Assembly: GCA_951812345.1 (NCBI GenBank)
Contig: OX638295.1
Span: forward strand, 558,501 to 622,500
Length of the DNA stretch: 64,000 nt
Reading direction: 5' to 3'
DNA from: Rhodothermales bacterium
GTDB taxonomy: Bacteria; Bacteroidota; Rhodothermia; Rhodothermales; VXPQ01
Shown: one piece after another, positions 1-8,150 of the stretch
Layout: every line of letters starts with the position of its first letter
How positions within the stretch are numbered: the first letter of the stretch is position 1
Position numbers and translations under genes: made by a program
The notes under the pieces: generated by a model
What the model saw: only the letters and a program-made list of their open reading frames with translations
The model's database searches: none
Told to the model about the DNA's origin: nothing

Positions 1-347
1 TGGACAAGCGGTATGTGACGGACATGGTGAGCCGGTTCCGCGAGCGCCGCGATTTCGTACTTGAGCAACTTGCCGCCATCGACGGCATCCGTTGCCCGCG
101 TCCCGAGGGCGCTTTTTATCTCTTCCCGGACGTATCCGTCTATCTTGGCTCGATGTCCGCTTCCGGCAGGGCCATCGAAACAAGCGAGGACCTGTGTTTC
201 TATCTCCTTGAAGAACATCATGTGGCGCTCGTGCCGGGGGGCGCCTTCGGCGATCCCGGAGGCCTGCGTATTTCGTACGCCGCTTCCACGGAAGATTTGC
301 AGGAAGCCATGCGCCGGATCGCCAAGGGGCTTTCCGAGCTCCGCTGA
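1..347 (+). CDS. PLP-dependent class I aminotransferase (aspartate aminotransferase-like), C-terminal part
   Basis: The gene enters from the left edge; the reading frame is open from base 3, so only about the last 114 residues are present. The visible part is the small C-terminal domain of fold-type I aminotransferases. It has the EGAFYLFPD strand, a VPGGAFGDPG loop, and GLRISYA, whose Arg is the family's substrate alpha-carboxylate-binding residue. The PLP-binding lysine lies outside the window. In this family the enzyme transfers an amino group between aspartate (or a similar amino acid) and 2-oxoglutarate in the cytoplasm. Exact substrate cannot be decided from this piece. An M50 protease gene follows on the same strand after about 50 bases. 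Confidence 0.88.
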   Translation, partial: DKRYVTDMVSRFRERRDFVLEQLAAIDGIRCPRPEGAFYLFPDVSVYLGSMSASGRAIETSEDLCFYLLEEHHVALVPGGAFGDPGGLRISYAASTEDLQEAMRRIAKGLSELR

Positions 348-399
348 CGCCTGACCTTTCCCTTCCACGGCCTTTCTTTGCCTCATATATCCCGCATGT

Positions 400-1635
400 A
401 TGTATCCGTCGCATAGCGATCCTCCCGTATTCTCTGCAGAGACAGATCATGTCGTCGGCGCCGTTTCCGGCGGTTCCGATGCAGGGAAAGGCCGGGATCG
501 CTACTGGCTCCATGCGCTGCTCTTTGTCGTTACGCTGGCGACCACGGTGTGGGCGGGGGCTACGCTGACTTCCCGGCTGGCGGTGTATGCGATGGAGGGA
601 TGGCCGGCATTTCTGGTCGACGGCTTGCGTTTTGGGATACCCCTGCTTCTTTTTCTGACCGTGCACGAGTTCGGGCATTATTTCGCCGCCCGGCTTCATG
701 GCGTGGCCACTTCGCTGCCATACTACATTCCCTGTCCTCCTTACCCTTTCATCACCGTGGGTACGCTGGGCGCGGTGATCCGGATCAGAGAGCCGGTGCC
801 CAGTTTGCGGAAGTTGTTCGATATCGGCGCCGCCGGGCCGCTCGCCGGTTTTGTCGTCGCCCTTGGTATCCTTCTTGCGGCCTTTGCCGCCTTGCCGCCC
901 GTTTCGTATATCTTCGGCGTGGGGCCGGGGCACGAGGCCATTCACCAGTATGTAGAACAATTCGGCAGGTATCCGGACAGTCTGACCGGATTGGGCGACG
1001 GGGCGGGTGCGCTGGTCGTGGGCGACACGCTGTTGTATATGCTGCTCAAACAATTTTTCACGGATGTGCCCCCCAACTGGGAGATGTACCACTATCCTGT
1101 GCTGTTTGCCGGGTGGCTGGGGCTGTTTTTTACGGCGCTGAACCTGCTCCCCATCGGGCAACTCGACGGCGGACACATTACCTATGCGCTATTCGGCCGC
1201 GTCTGGCATGCCCGGCTCGCCCGGGGATTTTTTCTGGTGTTGCTGCTTTCGGGCGCCATCGGGTTCGTGCTCGAAATTTCGCCGCCTCTCTACGAAATGC
1301 ATCCGTTTTTCGGGACCGGTTCCTGGTTTATCCTTGCAGGGATCCTGTATTTCTATCTGGCGAAACTGTTCGGCGGGAATCTGAAGCGCATTGCTCTTGC
1401 CATGGCGGGCCTTATGGCATTGGCTGCGCTTGCAGAGAACGCCCTGCCGTGGATGCAGAATTTCGCCTACAGCGGCTGGCTGCTCTGGTGCGTGTTGCTC
1501 ATATATCTGGTCAAGATCGATCATCCCCCGGTGCTTCATGAGCAGCCCTTGACTCCGGGGCGCATGGCGCTGGGCCTTCTCAGCCTGTTTATTTTTATCC
1601 TGTGTTTCAGCTTCAGGCCCCTGTATGTCGCGTGA
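400..1635 (+). CDS. Site-2 protease-like M50 family membrane metalloprotease
   Basis: This 411-residue polytopic membrane protein belongs to the S2P/M50 intramembrane metalloprotease group. The zinc motif HEFGH is at residues 89-93 in a membrane segment. The second conserved motif, NLLPIGQLDGGH, is at 249-260 and supplies the third metal ligand (Asp). The region after HEFGH (PYYIPCPPYPF, then GTLGAVIRIR) resembles the S2P/EGY-like subgroup that lacks a PDZ domain. Several hydrophobic helices follow to the C-terminus. Family members cleave transmembrane segments of regulators. No anti-sigma factor or other obvious target is adjacent, so the substrate is unknown. An ATG four bases upstream is out of frame; the ATG at 400 is used. 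Confidence 0.85.
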   Translation: MYPSHSDPPVFSAETDHVVGAVSGGSDAGKGRDRYWLHALLFVVTLATTVWAGATLTSRLAVYAMEGWPAFLVDGLRFGIPLLLFLTVHEFGHYFAARLHGVATSLPYYIPCPPYPFITVGTLGAVIRIREPVPSLRKLFDIGAAGPLAGFVVALGILLAAFAALPPVSYIFGVGPGHEAIHQYVEQFGRYPDSLTGLGDGAGALVVGDTLLYMLLKQFFTDVPPNWEMYHYPVLFAGWLGLFFTALNLLPIGQLDGGHITYALFGRVWHARLARGFFLVLLLSGAIGFVLEISPPLYEMHPFFGTGSWFILAGILYFYLAKLFGGNLKRIALAMAGLMALAALAENALPWMQNFAYSGWLLWCVLLIYLVKIDHPPVLHEQPLTPGRMALGLLSLFIFILCFSFRPLYVA

Positions 1636-1808
1636 CTGCCGGGCAGCGTCCATACCTGTCTTTCGGGGATATTGGGGCGTCGGGGATCTTTTATAACGAA
1701 GGCCTGTTAAGACCCTCTGTCCGGCATCTGTCGTAACGTTTTGCATACGCTGCGCATTACCGGTCGCACCCTGTCCTTTCCACTTGACGGAGCGTTGATG
1801 AGCGCAGA

Positions 1809-2633
1809 TTGATACGGTTTCGTTTTTCCGAATCTGAACCCCTCGGGACGCTCGTCTTGCTCTATTCCTTTCGCTATCCGGCAGCGGTTCTTGCCGCAGG
1901 AATCCTCGCCCTGAGTGCGTGCGATCAGGCGCCCGGCCCGCTTGACGATGCGGGCACTCCGCCGGAGTTGTCCGATTTTTCCTTTTCGCCGCATCAGTTT
2001 ATTGCGCCGCCCGCCGCCGGCAATCCCGATGCGGTCGTTCCGCTTTCCATGGAGGTTACGGTGCGGGATGCGGACAATGACGTGGAGACCGTCTCCTTCG
2101 TGGTGTTCGGAGACGAGACGATCGCCGAAGGCGTGCTTGCTTCCGGCTCCGGTGGGCAGTACGCGGGCCGTTCCGACGTGACGGTTCCGGCCGGCGAGGT
2201 CGGGGTCTATACCGTGCTGGTTTTTGCGGAAGACCGGGAAGGGATGCTCAGCAATGAGGTGCGCGGCATGATGCATGTTTCGGCGGAGGGCGCACCGCCG
2301 GTCATAAGCATGGTCGTGGCGCCGGATACCCTGTACCGTCCCGCGCCGGGCGAACCCGCAAAGTTGCTGGAACTGGTAGCCGTCGTATCCGACCCGGACG
2401 GGCTTTCCAATATCGCCGTCGTCGAGTTCTGGAATGTGGAAAGACCCAATGCAAAGATCGCCATGTTCGACGACGGGGCGGACGGCGATGCGGAGGCTGC
2501 CGACGGCCGCTATACGCGCGTTGTGCGGGTCGAGTCGTCGAATGACCCCGGGGTGACCATGTTGGCTTTCCAGGCCAGGGATAGAGCCGGTCTTCTCAGC
2601 AATATCGTGGAAGCGACTACGGTGGTGGAATGA
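1809..2633 (+). CDS. Putative lipoprotein, first gene of a sorting-domain/PorV cassette
   Basis: The protein has a lipoprotein signal ending in LALSAC, with the lipidated Cys at residue 38 when counted from the TTG at 1809. A TTG at 1857 would give a more usual 22-residue signal peptide and is a good alternative start. The mature part is predicted to be beta-rich, with two similar Ig-like stretches: one around VRDADNDVETVSFVVFGDE, the other around VSDPDGLSNIAVVEFW. No catalytic motif is visible and I do not recognise a named family. Its stop overlaps the next start (ATGA), so it is translationally coupled to the Asp-box protein. It probably works at the outer membrane with that protein. Confidence 0.75.
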   Translation: MIRFRFSESEPLGTLVLLYSFRYPAAVLAAGILALSACDQAPGPLDDAGTPPELSDFSFSPHQFIAPPAAGNPDAVVPLSMEVTVRDADNDVETVSFVVFGDETIAEGVLASGSGGQYAGRSDVTVPAGEVGVYTVLVFAEDREGMLSNEVRGMMHVSAEGAPPVISMVVAPDTLYRPAPGEPAKLLELVAVVSDPDGLSNIAVVEFWNVERPNAKIAMFDDGADGDAEAADGRYTRVVRVESSNDPGVTMLAFQARDRAGLLSNIVEATTVVE

Positions 2634-4195
2634 GAGGAATATTTTTCATCATATTGACCGGTTTTCTGCTCGTTCCGCAGGCGCAGGCCCAGTTTGGCCA
2701 GTTTGGTCGGACAGACGAATTTTTGCCTGCGGCCGGCATTCTGCGCAACAGCGTGACGAACCTGCATGCGGAAGTCGACAGGCTGTGGGTCGGGCCGTTT
2801 CTGAATATGACCCCGGACGACGGACAAACCTGGTTCGTCGCCGACATCGATTCGCTGGCGGCCCGCCGCCTGAACGTGTATTCGCTGGACGTGGAAGGCG
2901 TTTTTGTGTGGGCAGGCATCGGTTCTTCGAGAATGGAGGACGGCCAGTCTATCAGTAGCGTGGCCGGGTATGTTTTCTCCACGGACGGGGGCGCAACCTT
3001 TACCTGGCGCCCGTCTCATCTGGACGATCCGGACGACACGACCGAGGAATACGGCGTATCCGTGTTGTCCGCCCTGCCCGTCATCGCGCCGGAGCAAAGC
3101 CCTCCCTTCGATATCGACTACGATCCGGGGCGGGACGAGGTATGGATTGCGGCCTGGGCCAGCGGCGTGCGCCGATCCCGGGATGAGGGGCAGACCTGGG
3201 ATCGGGTCGTGCTGCCCCCCGATTTTCTGCACGCCATTCACCCGGATTCTTCGCACGATTTTTTCGTGTCGCCTGTGTCGCGGGAAGACATGGACGGGCA
3301 CCTGAACCACCGGGGATTCAGCGTGCTTGTGGATAAGACCGGCACGATTTGGGCCGGTACGGCAGGCGGCGTGAACCGGTCGTACGATGGCCTGGCGTGG
3401 CAGCGATTCACCGCCGACGGAACCTCATTTTCGCTGGCGGGGAACTGGGTGACTTCCATAGAGGAGCAGCCCCTGCCCGGGGGACGAGGGCAAAATCCGA
3501 TCTGGATGGCCACATGGCCGGTGAACGATCCGGCCCGGCAGGGGCCGCCGGAGCAGTACGGCGTTACCATGACCAGAGACGGGGGCGAGACGTTCGAACA
3601 GATGCTTCTTGGCGAAAAAGTTCACGATTTCGCCTTCCAGGGAAGCAGGACGGTGTATGTGGCCGGGGAAAACGGATTGTTCGTTACGCGCGACGGCGGC
3701 GTGACCTGGCGAACGATCCGCCGTTTCCGGGACGCCGAGGACCCCGATCGGATCGTGCGCCCGGATCTCTCCGTGTATTCCGTGGCCGTGACGGACGCGG
3801 CGTTATGGGTGGGCACGTCGGACGGGCTCATGAAGAGCACGGACAGCGGGGACACATGGCGCATCTATAGAACCGATGTGCCGTTGCATCCGGATACGCC
3901 AACCGACGACACGCCGGATGTGGACACGTATGCGTATCCGAATCCGTTTTCGCCTGCAAACGACCGGTTCGTTCGCATACGATACGATGCGGACGGGGGC
4001 GCCGACCGCATCCGCATACTCGATTTTCGCATGAACCTCGTGCGCGAGTTGGCGGCAAACGCCGGCGCCGGGGGCGAGCGCGAGGTAACGTGGGACGGAG
4101 CCGACCACAACGGCTTCCGCGTGGCGAACGGGGTGTATTTCTATACCGTGGTCGGCGGGAAGGCCGCGCACGGGAAAATCCAGGTGCTCGAATGA
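2630..4195 (+). CDS. Asp-box (BNR) repeat secreted protein with FlgD-like C-terminal sorting domain
   Basis: This 521-residue protein starts with a signal peptide (FFIILTGFLLVPQAQAQ). At least five Asp-box repeats of the S/T-x-D-x-G-x-T-W/F type occur near residues 118, 182, 315, 353 and 403. This is typical of a beta-propeller such as sialidase-like or photosystem-stability (YCF48-like) folds. Catalytic sialidase residues cannot be claimed. From about residue 434 (YAYPNPFSP) to the end is a FlgD Ig-like/type IX-style C-terminal domain (ITWDG-like core, then GVYFYTV and a final GKIQVLE). It overlaps both neighbours by 4 bases. The two genes that follow are PorV/PorQ-like, fitting export or surface attachment by a type IX-like route. 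Confidence 0.8.
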   Translation: MRGIFFIILTGFLLVPQAQAQFGQFGRTDEFLPAAGILRNSVTNLHAEVDRLWVGPFLNMTPDDGQTWFVADIDSLAARRLNVYSLDVEGVFVWAGIGSSRMEDGQSISSVAGYVFSTDGGATFTWRPSHLDDPDDTTEEYGVSVLSALPVIAPEQSPPFDIDYDPGRDEVWIAAWASGVRRSRDEGQTWDRVVLPPDFLHAIHPDSSHDFFVSPVSREDMDGHLNHRGFSVLVDKTGTIWAGTAGGVNRSYDGLAWQRFTADGTSFSLAGNWVTSIEEQPLPGGRGQNPIWMATWPVNDPARQGPPEQYGVTMTRDGGETFEQMLLGEKVHDFAFQGSRTVYVAGENGLFVTRDGGVTWRTIRRFRDAEDPDRIVRPDLSVYSVAVTDAALWVGTSDGLMKSTDSGDTWRIYRTDVPLHPDTPTDDTPDVDTYAYPNPFSPANDRFVRIRYDADGGADRIRILDFRMNLVRELAANAGAGGEREVTWDGADHNGFRVANGVYFYTVVGGKAAHGKIQVLE

Positions 4196-5229
4196 CCGCA
4201 CGCATGGCGCATAGGACAATCCACTGCCTTCTCGGATTGCTGGTTCTTATGCCGGCGGCAAACGCATGGGGGCAGTCGGCGGGAGTCTTCTCGAGAATGG
4301 GCTTTGGCGCTCGTGGCATGGCGCTGGGGAATGCGCTTGCCGCAGACGCGCGGGGCGACGCCTCTCCGTATTATAATCCGGCCCTGGCCCCGCAAGCCAC
4401 AGGACAGCATATCATGGCGTCGACGGCGTTCATGCGTTTCGACAGGGAGATGCAGTTTCTGCAATTCGCGACGCCTATTCAACCGAGTGCGGGCCTTGCT
4501 GTCGGGCTTATCCATGCCGGGGTGTCCGATATAGACGGAAGGGACGCCAGCGGGTACCACACGCAAACGTATTCGACGGACGAATTTGCGTTTTTTCTGG
4601 CCTTCGGCACGCATCTCGGCCGCCGTTTGTCGGTGGGGGTGGGCCTTCAGCTTTTCCGCACGGATCTTTTCGACGAGATCGAACCGGTTAACAGTATTGG
4701 CATCGACGCCGGGGTTATAGTGGACGTGACCGATCGCTTGCGCCTTGCGTTCGTTACGGACGATCTGCTGGCCCGCTATTCCTGGGATTCGTCCGGTCTG
4801 TACGGAGCGGAGGGCGGTACGACGTCCGACCGATTTCCCGTGCGTTTGCGGGTGGGCGCCTCGTACGGTATGATGGAGGGTCGCTTGCAACTGCTTGCCG
4901 AATACGAGTCCCGCATTTCGGATCTGGAACACCGGGTTCGTAGTACGGAACGTATCGGCTCCGTGCCGTTCGAAGCGTTCGAGGCGCGCCGGGCGACCTT
5001 GCACGAGGCCGGTTTACGCGCCGGCGTCGAGTACGAACTCTCGGAAATCCTGCTGCTTCGCGGCGGCCTCGACCGGATTGGCAATGCCCTTTCGGGGAAC
5101 GCGCCTTCCGCCGGATTCGAAATCGAACAACCGGTAGGCGGCCTGGCTTTTCGAGTCGAGTACGGTCTTTTGCTCGAACCGCACGATACGGGCTTGCTGC
5201 ACCTGATTACGCTCCGAATGCTGCTGTGA
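4192..5229 (+). CDS. PorV/PorQ family outer-membrane protein (cassette 1, first copy)
   Basis: The start is the ATG at 4192, which overlaps the stop of the upstream gene; the open frame extends further up but inside that gene. The 345-residue product has a signal peptide ending near ANAWGQS. It then has the PorV/PorQ family N-terminal signature: GFGARGMALGNAL followed by SPYYNPAL. The rest alternates beta strands as expected for a FadL-type outer-membrane barrel. In Bacteroidota, PorV shuttles type IX cargo to the attachment complex and PorQ belongs to that machinery. Which role applies here is not shown. Its position directly behind a sorting-domain protein supports a cargo-linked role. Confidence 0.8.
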   Translation: MTARMAHRTIHCLLGLLVLMPAANAWGQSAGVFSRMGFGARGMALGNALAADARGDASPYYNPALAPQATGQHIMASTAFMRFDREMQFLQFATPIQPSAGLAVGLIHAGVSDIDGRDASGYHTQTYSTDEFAFFLAFGTHLGRRLSVGVGLQLFRTDLFDEIEPVNSIGIDAGVIVDVTDRLRLAFVTDDLLARYSWDSSGLYGAEGGTTSDRFPVRLRVGASYGMMEGRLQLLAEYESRISDLEHRVRSTERIGSVPFEAFEARRATLHEAGLRAGVEYELSEILLLRGGLDRIGNALSGNAPSAGFEIEQPVGGLAFRVEYGLLLEPHDTGLLHLITLRMLL

Positions 5230-5241
5230 CAAGATTAGATT

Positions 5242-5260
5242 AGGATACTCTGATGAAAAC
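5242..5260 (+). repeat. Solo end of the MITE-like family overlapping a start codon
   Basis: AGGATACTCTGATGAAAAC matches the element's left end (AGGATACTCTGATCAAAACC) with one change and the last base missing. That change creates the ATG used by the following PorV/PorQ-like gene at 5253. It is flanked on the left by TT rather than TA. Confidence 0.6.
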
Positions 5261-6173
5261 GTGCTTGTGCATGCTGGGCATGCTTGCGCTTTTTGCTGCA
5301 TGGCCGGCGGCGGCGCAGGAAGGAGGATTTGCGTTTTTGCGCAATGGGATCAATGCCGAGGCGGGCGCCATGGGAGATACGCAGGTTTCCTGGAGCCGCG
5401 ATGCATTCAGCACGTTCTGGAATCCGGCCGGCCTGGCCGCAGCCGAACGCAATACGGCCTCGTTGTCTTATTATGCCTGGGTGCTTGGCACCGGAAGTTA
5501 TGCTGCGGCCTCGCGTCTGGGCGTGGGCGAAAACGCGGCGGTCGGCTTATTCGTTACGGCGATGGAAAGCGGCGATCTCGAGGCGCGCTCCGGGCCCGGC
5601 GAACCGGAAGGCTTCTTCAGTGTGCAATTCGTCAGCAGCGGGGCGTCGTATGGGCGGCGGTTCGGGCCTTTTCGGGCTGGCGTAACGGCCAAGTATCTGC
5701 TTGAGCGCATTTATACGAACTCTTCCCGGGGGTATGCCTTCGATGTTGGCGTACAGGCGGATCTGCCTGTTCGGGGGGCGCAGTTCGGCGCCGCATTGCA
5801 GAACATAGGCAAGATGTCCAGGCTGGCGTCGGAGGCCACGCAGTTACCGCGCGCCCTGCGCGTGGGCGTGTCGGTACACCCGTTCCATGTGCGGCTCCAG
5901 GAAGACGACGCTACGCTGGCCCAGCTTTTCGTCACCCTCGAAGCCTCGCGGTTTATTGAGATGGAGCGGACAAAACTGCATGTGGGTCTGGGGGCGGAGG
6001 TTTTCGAAATGGTGACGCTGCGGGGGGGATACATCACCAACGACGACCTTCGAGGGCCATCTTTCGGGATCGGCCTGGCGCTGGACAAGGCGCTTGTCGA
6101 TTACGCCTATGTAGCGTTCGAGAGCGGGTATCAGGGGCCCGGGCATATAATGACACTGACCTACCAGTGGTAG
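5253..6173 (+). CDS. PorV/PorQ family outer-membrane protein (cassette 1, second copy)
   Basis: This 306-residue protein has a short signal peptide (CMLGMLALFAAWPAAAQ). It then has the family signature (FLRNGINAEAGAMGDTQVSWSRDAFSTFWNPAGLA) and a beta-strand-rich barrel ending in LTYQW, a typical outer-membrane C-terminus with a final aromatic. It lies 23 bases behind another PorV/PorQ-like gene and completes the four-gene cassette with the lipoprotein and the Asp-box protein. Its start codon and the bases just before it match the end of the repeated MITE-like element found throughout the window. That suggests this start was created or reshaped by an insertion. Function is inferred only from family and context. 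Confidence 0.78.
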   Translation: MKTCLCMLGMLALFAAWPAAAQEGGFAFLRNGINAEAGAMGDTQVSWSRDAFSTFWNPAGLAAAERNTASLSYYAWVLGTGSYAAASRLGVGENAAVGLFVTAMESGDLEARSGPGEPEGFFSVQFVSSGASYGRRFGPFRAGVTAKYLLERIYTNSSRGYAFDVGVQADLPVRGAQFGAALQNIGKMSRLASEATQLPRALRVGVSVHPFHVRLQEDDATLAQLFVTLEASRFIEMERTKLHVGLGAEVFEMVTLRGGYITNDDLRGPSFGIGLALDKALVDYAYVAFESGYQGPGHIMTLTYQW

Positions 6174-6228
6174 GCTGCGGGGATGTATGTACACCGCCGC
6201 GCGGACTATCCCCCCAGCGCTTTACCTA

Positions 6229-6478
6229 GGGATGCTCTGATCAAGTCCACTTCGATCAGCGCTTCACTTTCACGCACGATATGCTTGCATCGTTGAAATC
6301 AGCGAAAAACACGGAGGATTCGGGTCATCTCGGCCGTGAAGCGCCCTTCGGGAGGCAGACAGAGACGCGCTGGCTGTGTCATTCCTCATTATGTGGGGCC
6401 TACCACATTGCTTCGTCATTCCTTGCCAGCGTGCCCCTTTCAGCCTCTGAATCTTTGCGGACTTAATCAGAGCATCCC
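6229..6478 (+). mobile_element. Full MITE-like element, copy A (250 bp, TA-flanked)
   Basis: The ends are inverted copies of each other over 19 of 20 bases (GGGATGCTCTGATCAAGTCC left, its complement at the right). Each is flanked by TA (6227-6228 and 6479-6480). Internal blocks match copies B and C, including the paired CATTCCTCATT and CATTCCTTGCCAGC motifs around a TGTGG/CCACA hairpin. It has no coding capacity. It fills most of the gap between the PorV-like gene and the convergent CPBP gene. Its right end provides the stop codon of that gene (6467-6469 on the minus strand). Both ends carry GATGCTC where other copies have GATACTC. Confidence 0.85.
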
Positions 6479-7237
6479 TAACGCATCCAGTCCGATTCCG
6501 AGTGCGCCGGAACGGGCGCGCAGCGTACACCAGAAGTCGAGCGCTATCATCTGCGCGGCATGGATCGGGACGGCGATCCAGAACGACCGGCAACGCCAGA
6601 CGAGGGCGCCGAGGGCTATGCCGCCGACAAGGGAAAGCACGATTTCCGGCAGCGGCTTGTCGAGGTGCAGCAAGGCGAACGGAATAGCCTGGATGAAGAT
6701 GGCGTATATCCCGAACGTACGCGCCGTTCCGAAGAGCATAAATCCCCGCCAAAGGTATTCCCAGCCAATCCAGTAGAAGAGGAAACACGCTTCGTAGATC
6801 AGGAAAATCGTCCAGTCCGTTTCCGCGGGGGCGTAATGGGGATACTGCGCCTGGAAGGCCGGATTCGCCGAAAGAAACCACGTGCCTGCAATGACCACCG
6901 GAAGATAGAGGGCCATCGCCAGCCCTGCGAATTTCCAGTCGCCCAGCCCCAGTCCCGCGTCCCGCGCGGATTGCCGGAACAGACCGCACAGGATCACGAG
7001 CGGGAGCGCGAATCCGGTGACGCCTTGCACCAGGAACCGCCATATCCAGGCGAGCAGGCCGGTGTACTCGCCCGGAAAATGCTCGCTCAGGGCGTCGTAA
7101 AAGAACCGGCGGCTCCCGACAGCGTCCTGCAGGATAACGAGGGTTGCGACGGCTGCCAGCACGGTCGCCGTCCGGCGGTCGAGGCGTCCGAGGGCTGTCG
7201 CCAGACGATCCGTTTCCGTTCGGATCCAGGTACGCAT
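6467..7237 (-). CDS. CPBP-family (CAAX protease-like) integral membrane protein
   Basis: This 256-residue polytopic membrane protein matches the CPBP/Abi group. It has motif 1 as WEYLWRGF, motif 2 as FALLHLDKPLPE and motif 3 as HAAQM, spaced as in the family. The usual EExxxR of motif 1 is WExxxR here, so the first Glu is Trp. Whether this subgroup is proteolytic is therefore uncertain. Family members are Rce1-like glutamic/metal-type intramembrane proteases or, in some cases, proteins of unknown activity. The last codons and the stop lie inside MITE-like copy A, so the original C-terminus was probably longer or different. There is no clear partner gene nearby. Confidence 0.75.
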   Translation of the reverse strand: MRTWIRTETDRLATALGRLDRRTATVLAAVATLVILQDAVGSRRFFYDALSEHFPGEYTGLLAWIWRFLVQGVTGFALPLVILCGLFRQSARDAGLGLGDWKFAGLAMALYLPVVIAGTWFLSANPAFQAQYPHYAPAETDWTIFLIYEACFLFYWIGWEYLWRGFMLFGTARTFGIYAIFIQAIPFALLHLDKPLPEIVLSLVGGIALGALVWRCRSFWIAVPIHAAQMIALDFWCTLRARSGALGIGLDALGML

Positions 7238-7532
7238 GGCGGCAGGGAAGGTGAGCGGAGGCGGGCGGCAACGAGCATGAGCGCCCGGATGCGGAAACCG
7301 GTCGGCGAGCCGCCCGCAAGGGGACGGTTTGCTTTTCGAACAGGCCTGAATCCCAAACGTTTACCTTTTCCGGAACGTTCCAAAGGGGGATCGTGTCCGG
7401 CTCATGCGATCCGGGCTTGCCCGGATTCCTCAAAAAAGCCGATATTACAGGGATACTCTGATCGAAATGCACGTAATCGGAGTATCCTAAGGCTCTTTGC
7501 GTCCCTTACCTTTTTAACCGGTCTCTGTTTTT
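7238..7532. other. Intergenic region between divergent CPBP and bioY genes
   Basis: This 295-base divergent spacer contains the hairpin-only MITE-like remnant at 7449-7488. I see no riboswitch-like conserved core in front of bioY, and no BirA operator that I can identify with confidence. A GT-rich stretch and CCTTTTTAACC lie near 7510. A promoter for each gene must lie here but I cannot place one reliably. Confidence 0.5.
7449..7488. repeat. Hairpin-only remnant of the MITE-like family
   Basis: Two element ends face each other with almost nothing between them: GGATACTCTGATCG at the left and GTAATCGGAGTATCC at the right, separated by about 8 bases. The result is a near-perfect palindrome of about 37 bases. 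It could form a hairpin upstream of bioY. Confidence 0.75.
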
Positions 7533-8120
7533 ATGCTGCTACGACTGCACGCGCCCGCCCCTTCGCTGATCGACGCCCTTCGGGAAGAACGAGCCTCCAC
7601 GCTTGTGCAGGCCCTCGGAATTGTCGGTTTTGCGCTGCTTACCGCCGCCGGGGCCCAGGTCCGCATCTACTTGTGGGAGGTTCCCTTTACGTTCCAGACG
7701 CTGTTCGTATTCGGCAGCGGCCTTTTTCTGGGCGGTCGCAACGGGCTGCTCGCACAATCCTTGTATCTCGCAATGGGGCTTTTTGCGCCCGTGTTTGCGG
7801 GCGACGGACACGGACTTTCCTATATGCTGGGGGCGGTGAGCGCGGGGTATTTGCTGGGGTATCCGCTGGCGGCGTTTGCAGTGGGCCGTCTTTCGAGGCA
7901 TTGGAATACGCTGACGGGCAGCGCGCTGGCCATGTGCGTCGGGTCGTTGGTATTCTTTGCCACGGGCGTTATCTGGCTGCATTACGCCGCCGATCATGCC
8001 ACATGGATGGAATCCATTGACAAGGGCTTCCTGCGTTTCATTCCTGCGGATCTTGCTAAAGTGTCCCTCGTTGCCCTGATCTACTCCGGGACGCGGCGCC
8101 TGGGCGAGCGGGGAGCATAG
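7533..8120 (+). CDS. bioY: BioY-type biotin transporter (ECF S component)
   Basis: This 195-residue hydrophobic protein has the BioY pattern. VPFTFQTL lies in the first loop, an AQSLYLAMGLFAPVFAGDGHG loop follows TM2-3, then GYLLGYPLAAF, then four further membrane segments. BioY is the biotin-binding substrate component of an energy-coupling-factor transporter in the inner membrane. It can work with ECF ATPases or, in some organisms, with little else. No bioM/bioN or ECF ATPase gene is in the window, so its energising partner is unknown. The upstream spacer carries a hairpin-forming repeat remnant. A TPR protein gene follows 30 bases downstream on the same strand. Confidence 0.88.
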   Translation: MLLRLHAPAPSLIDALREERASTLVQALGIVGFALLTAAGAQVRIYLWEVPFTFQTLFVFGSGLFLGGRNGLLAQSLYLAMGLFAPVFAGDGHGLSYMLGAVSAGYLLGYPLAAFAVGRLSRHWNTLTGSALAMCVGSLVFFATGVIWLHYAADHATWMESIDKGFLRFIPADLAKVSLVALIYSGTRRLGERGA

Positions 8121-8150
8121 ATCGTTACGAGCACATGTCCGGCGGTTTTC

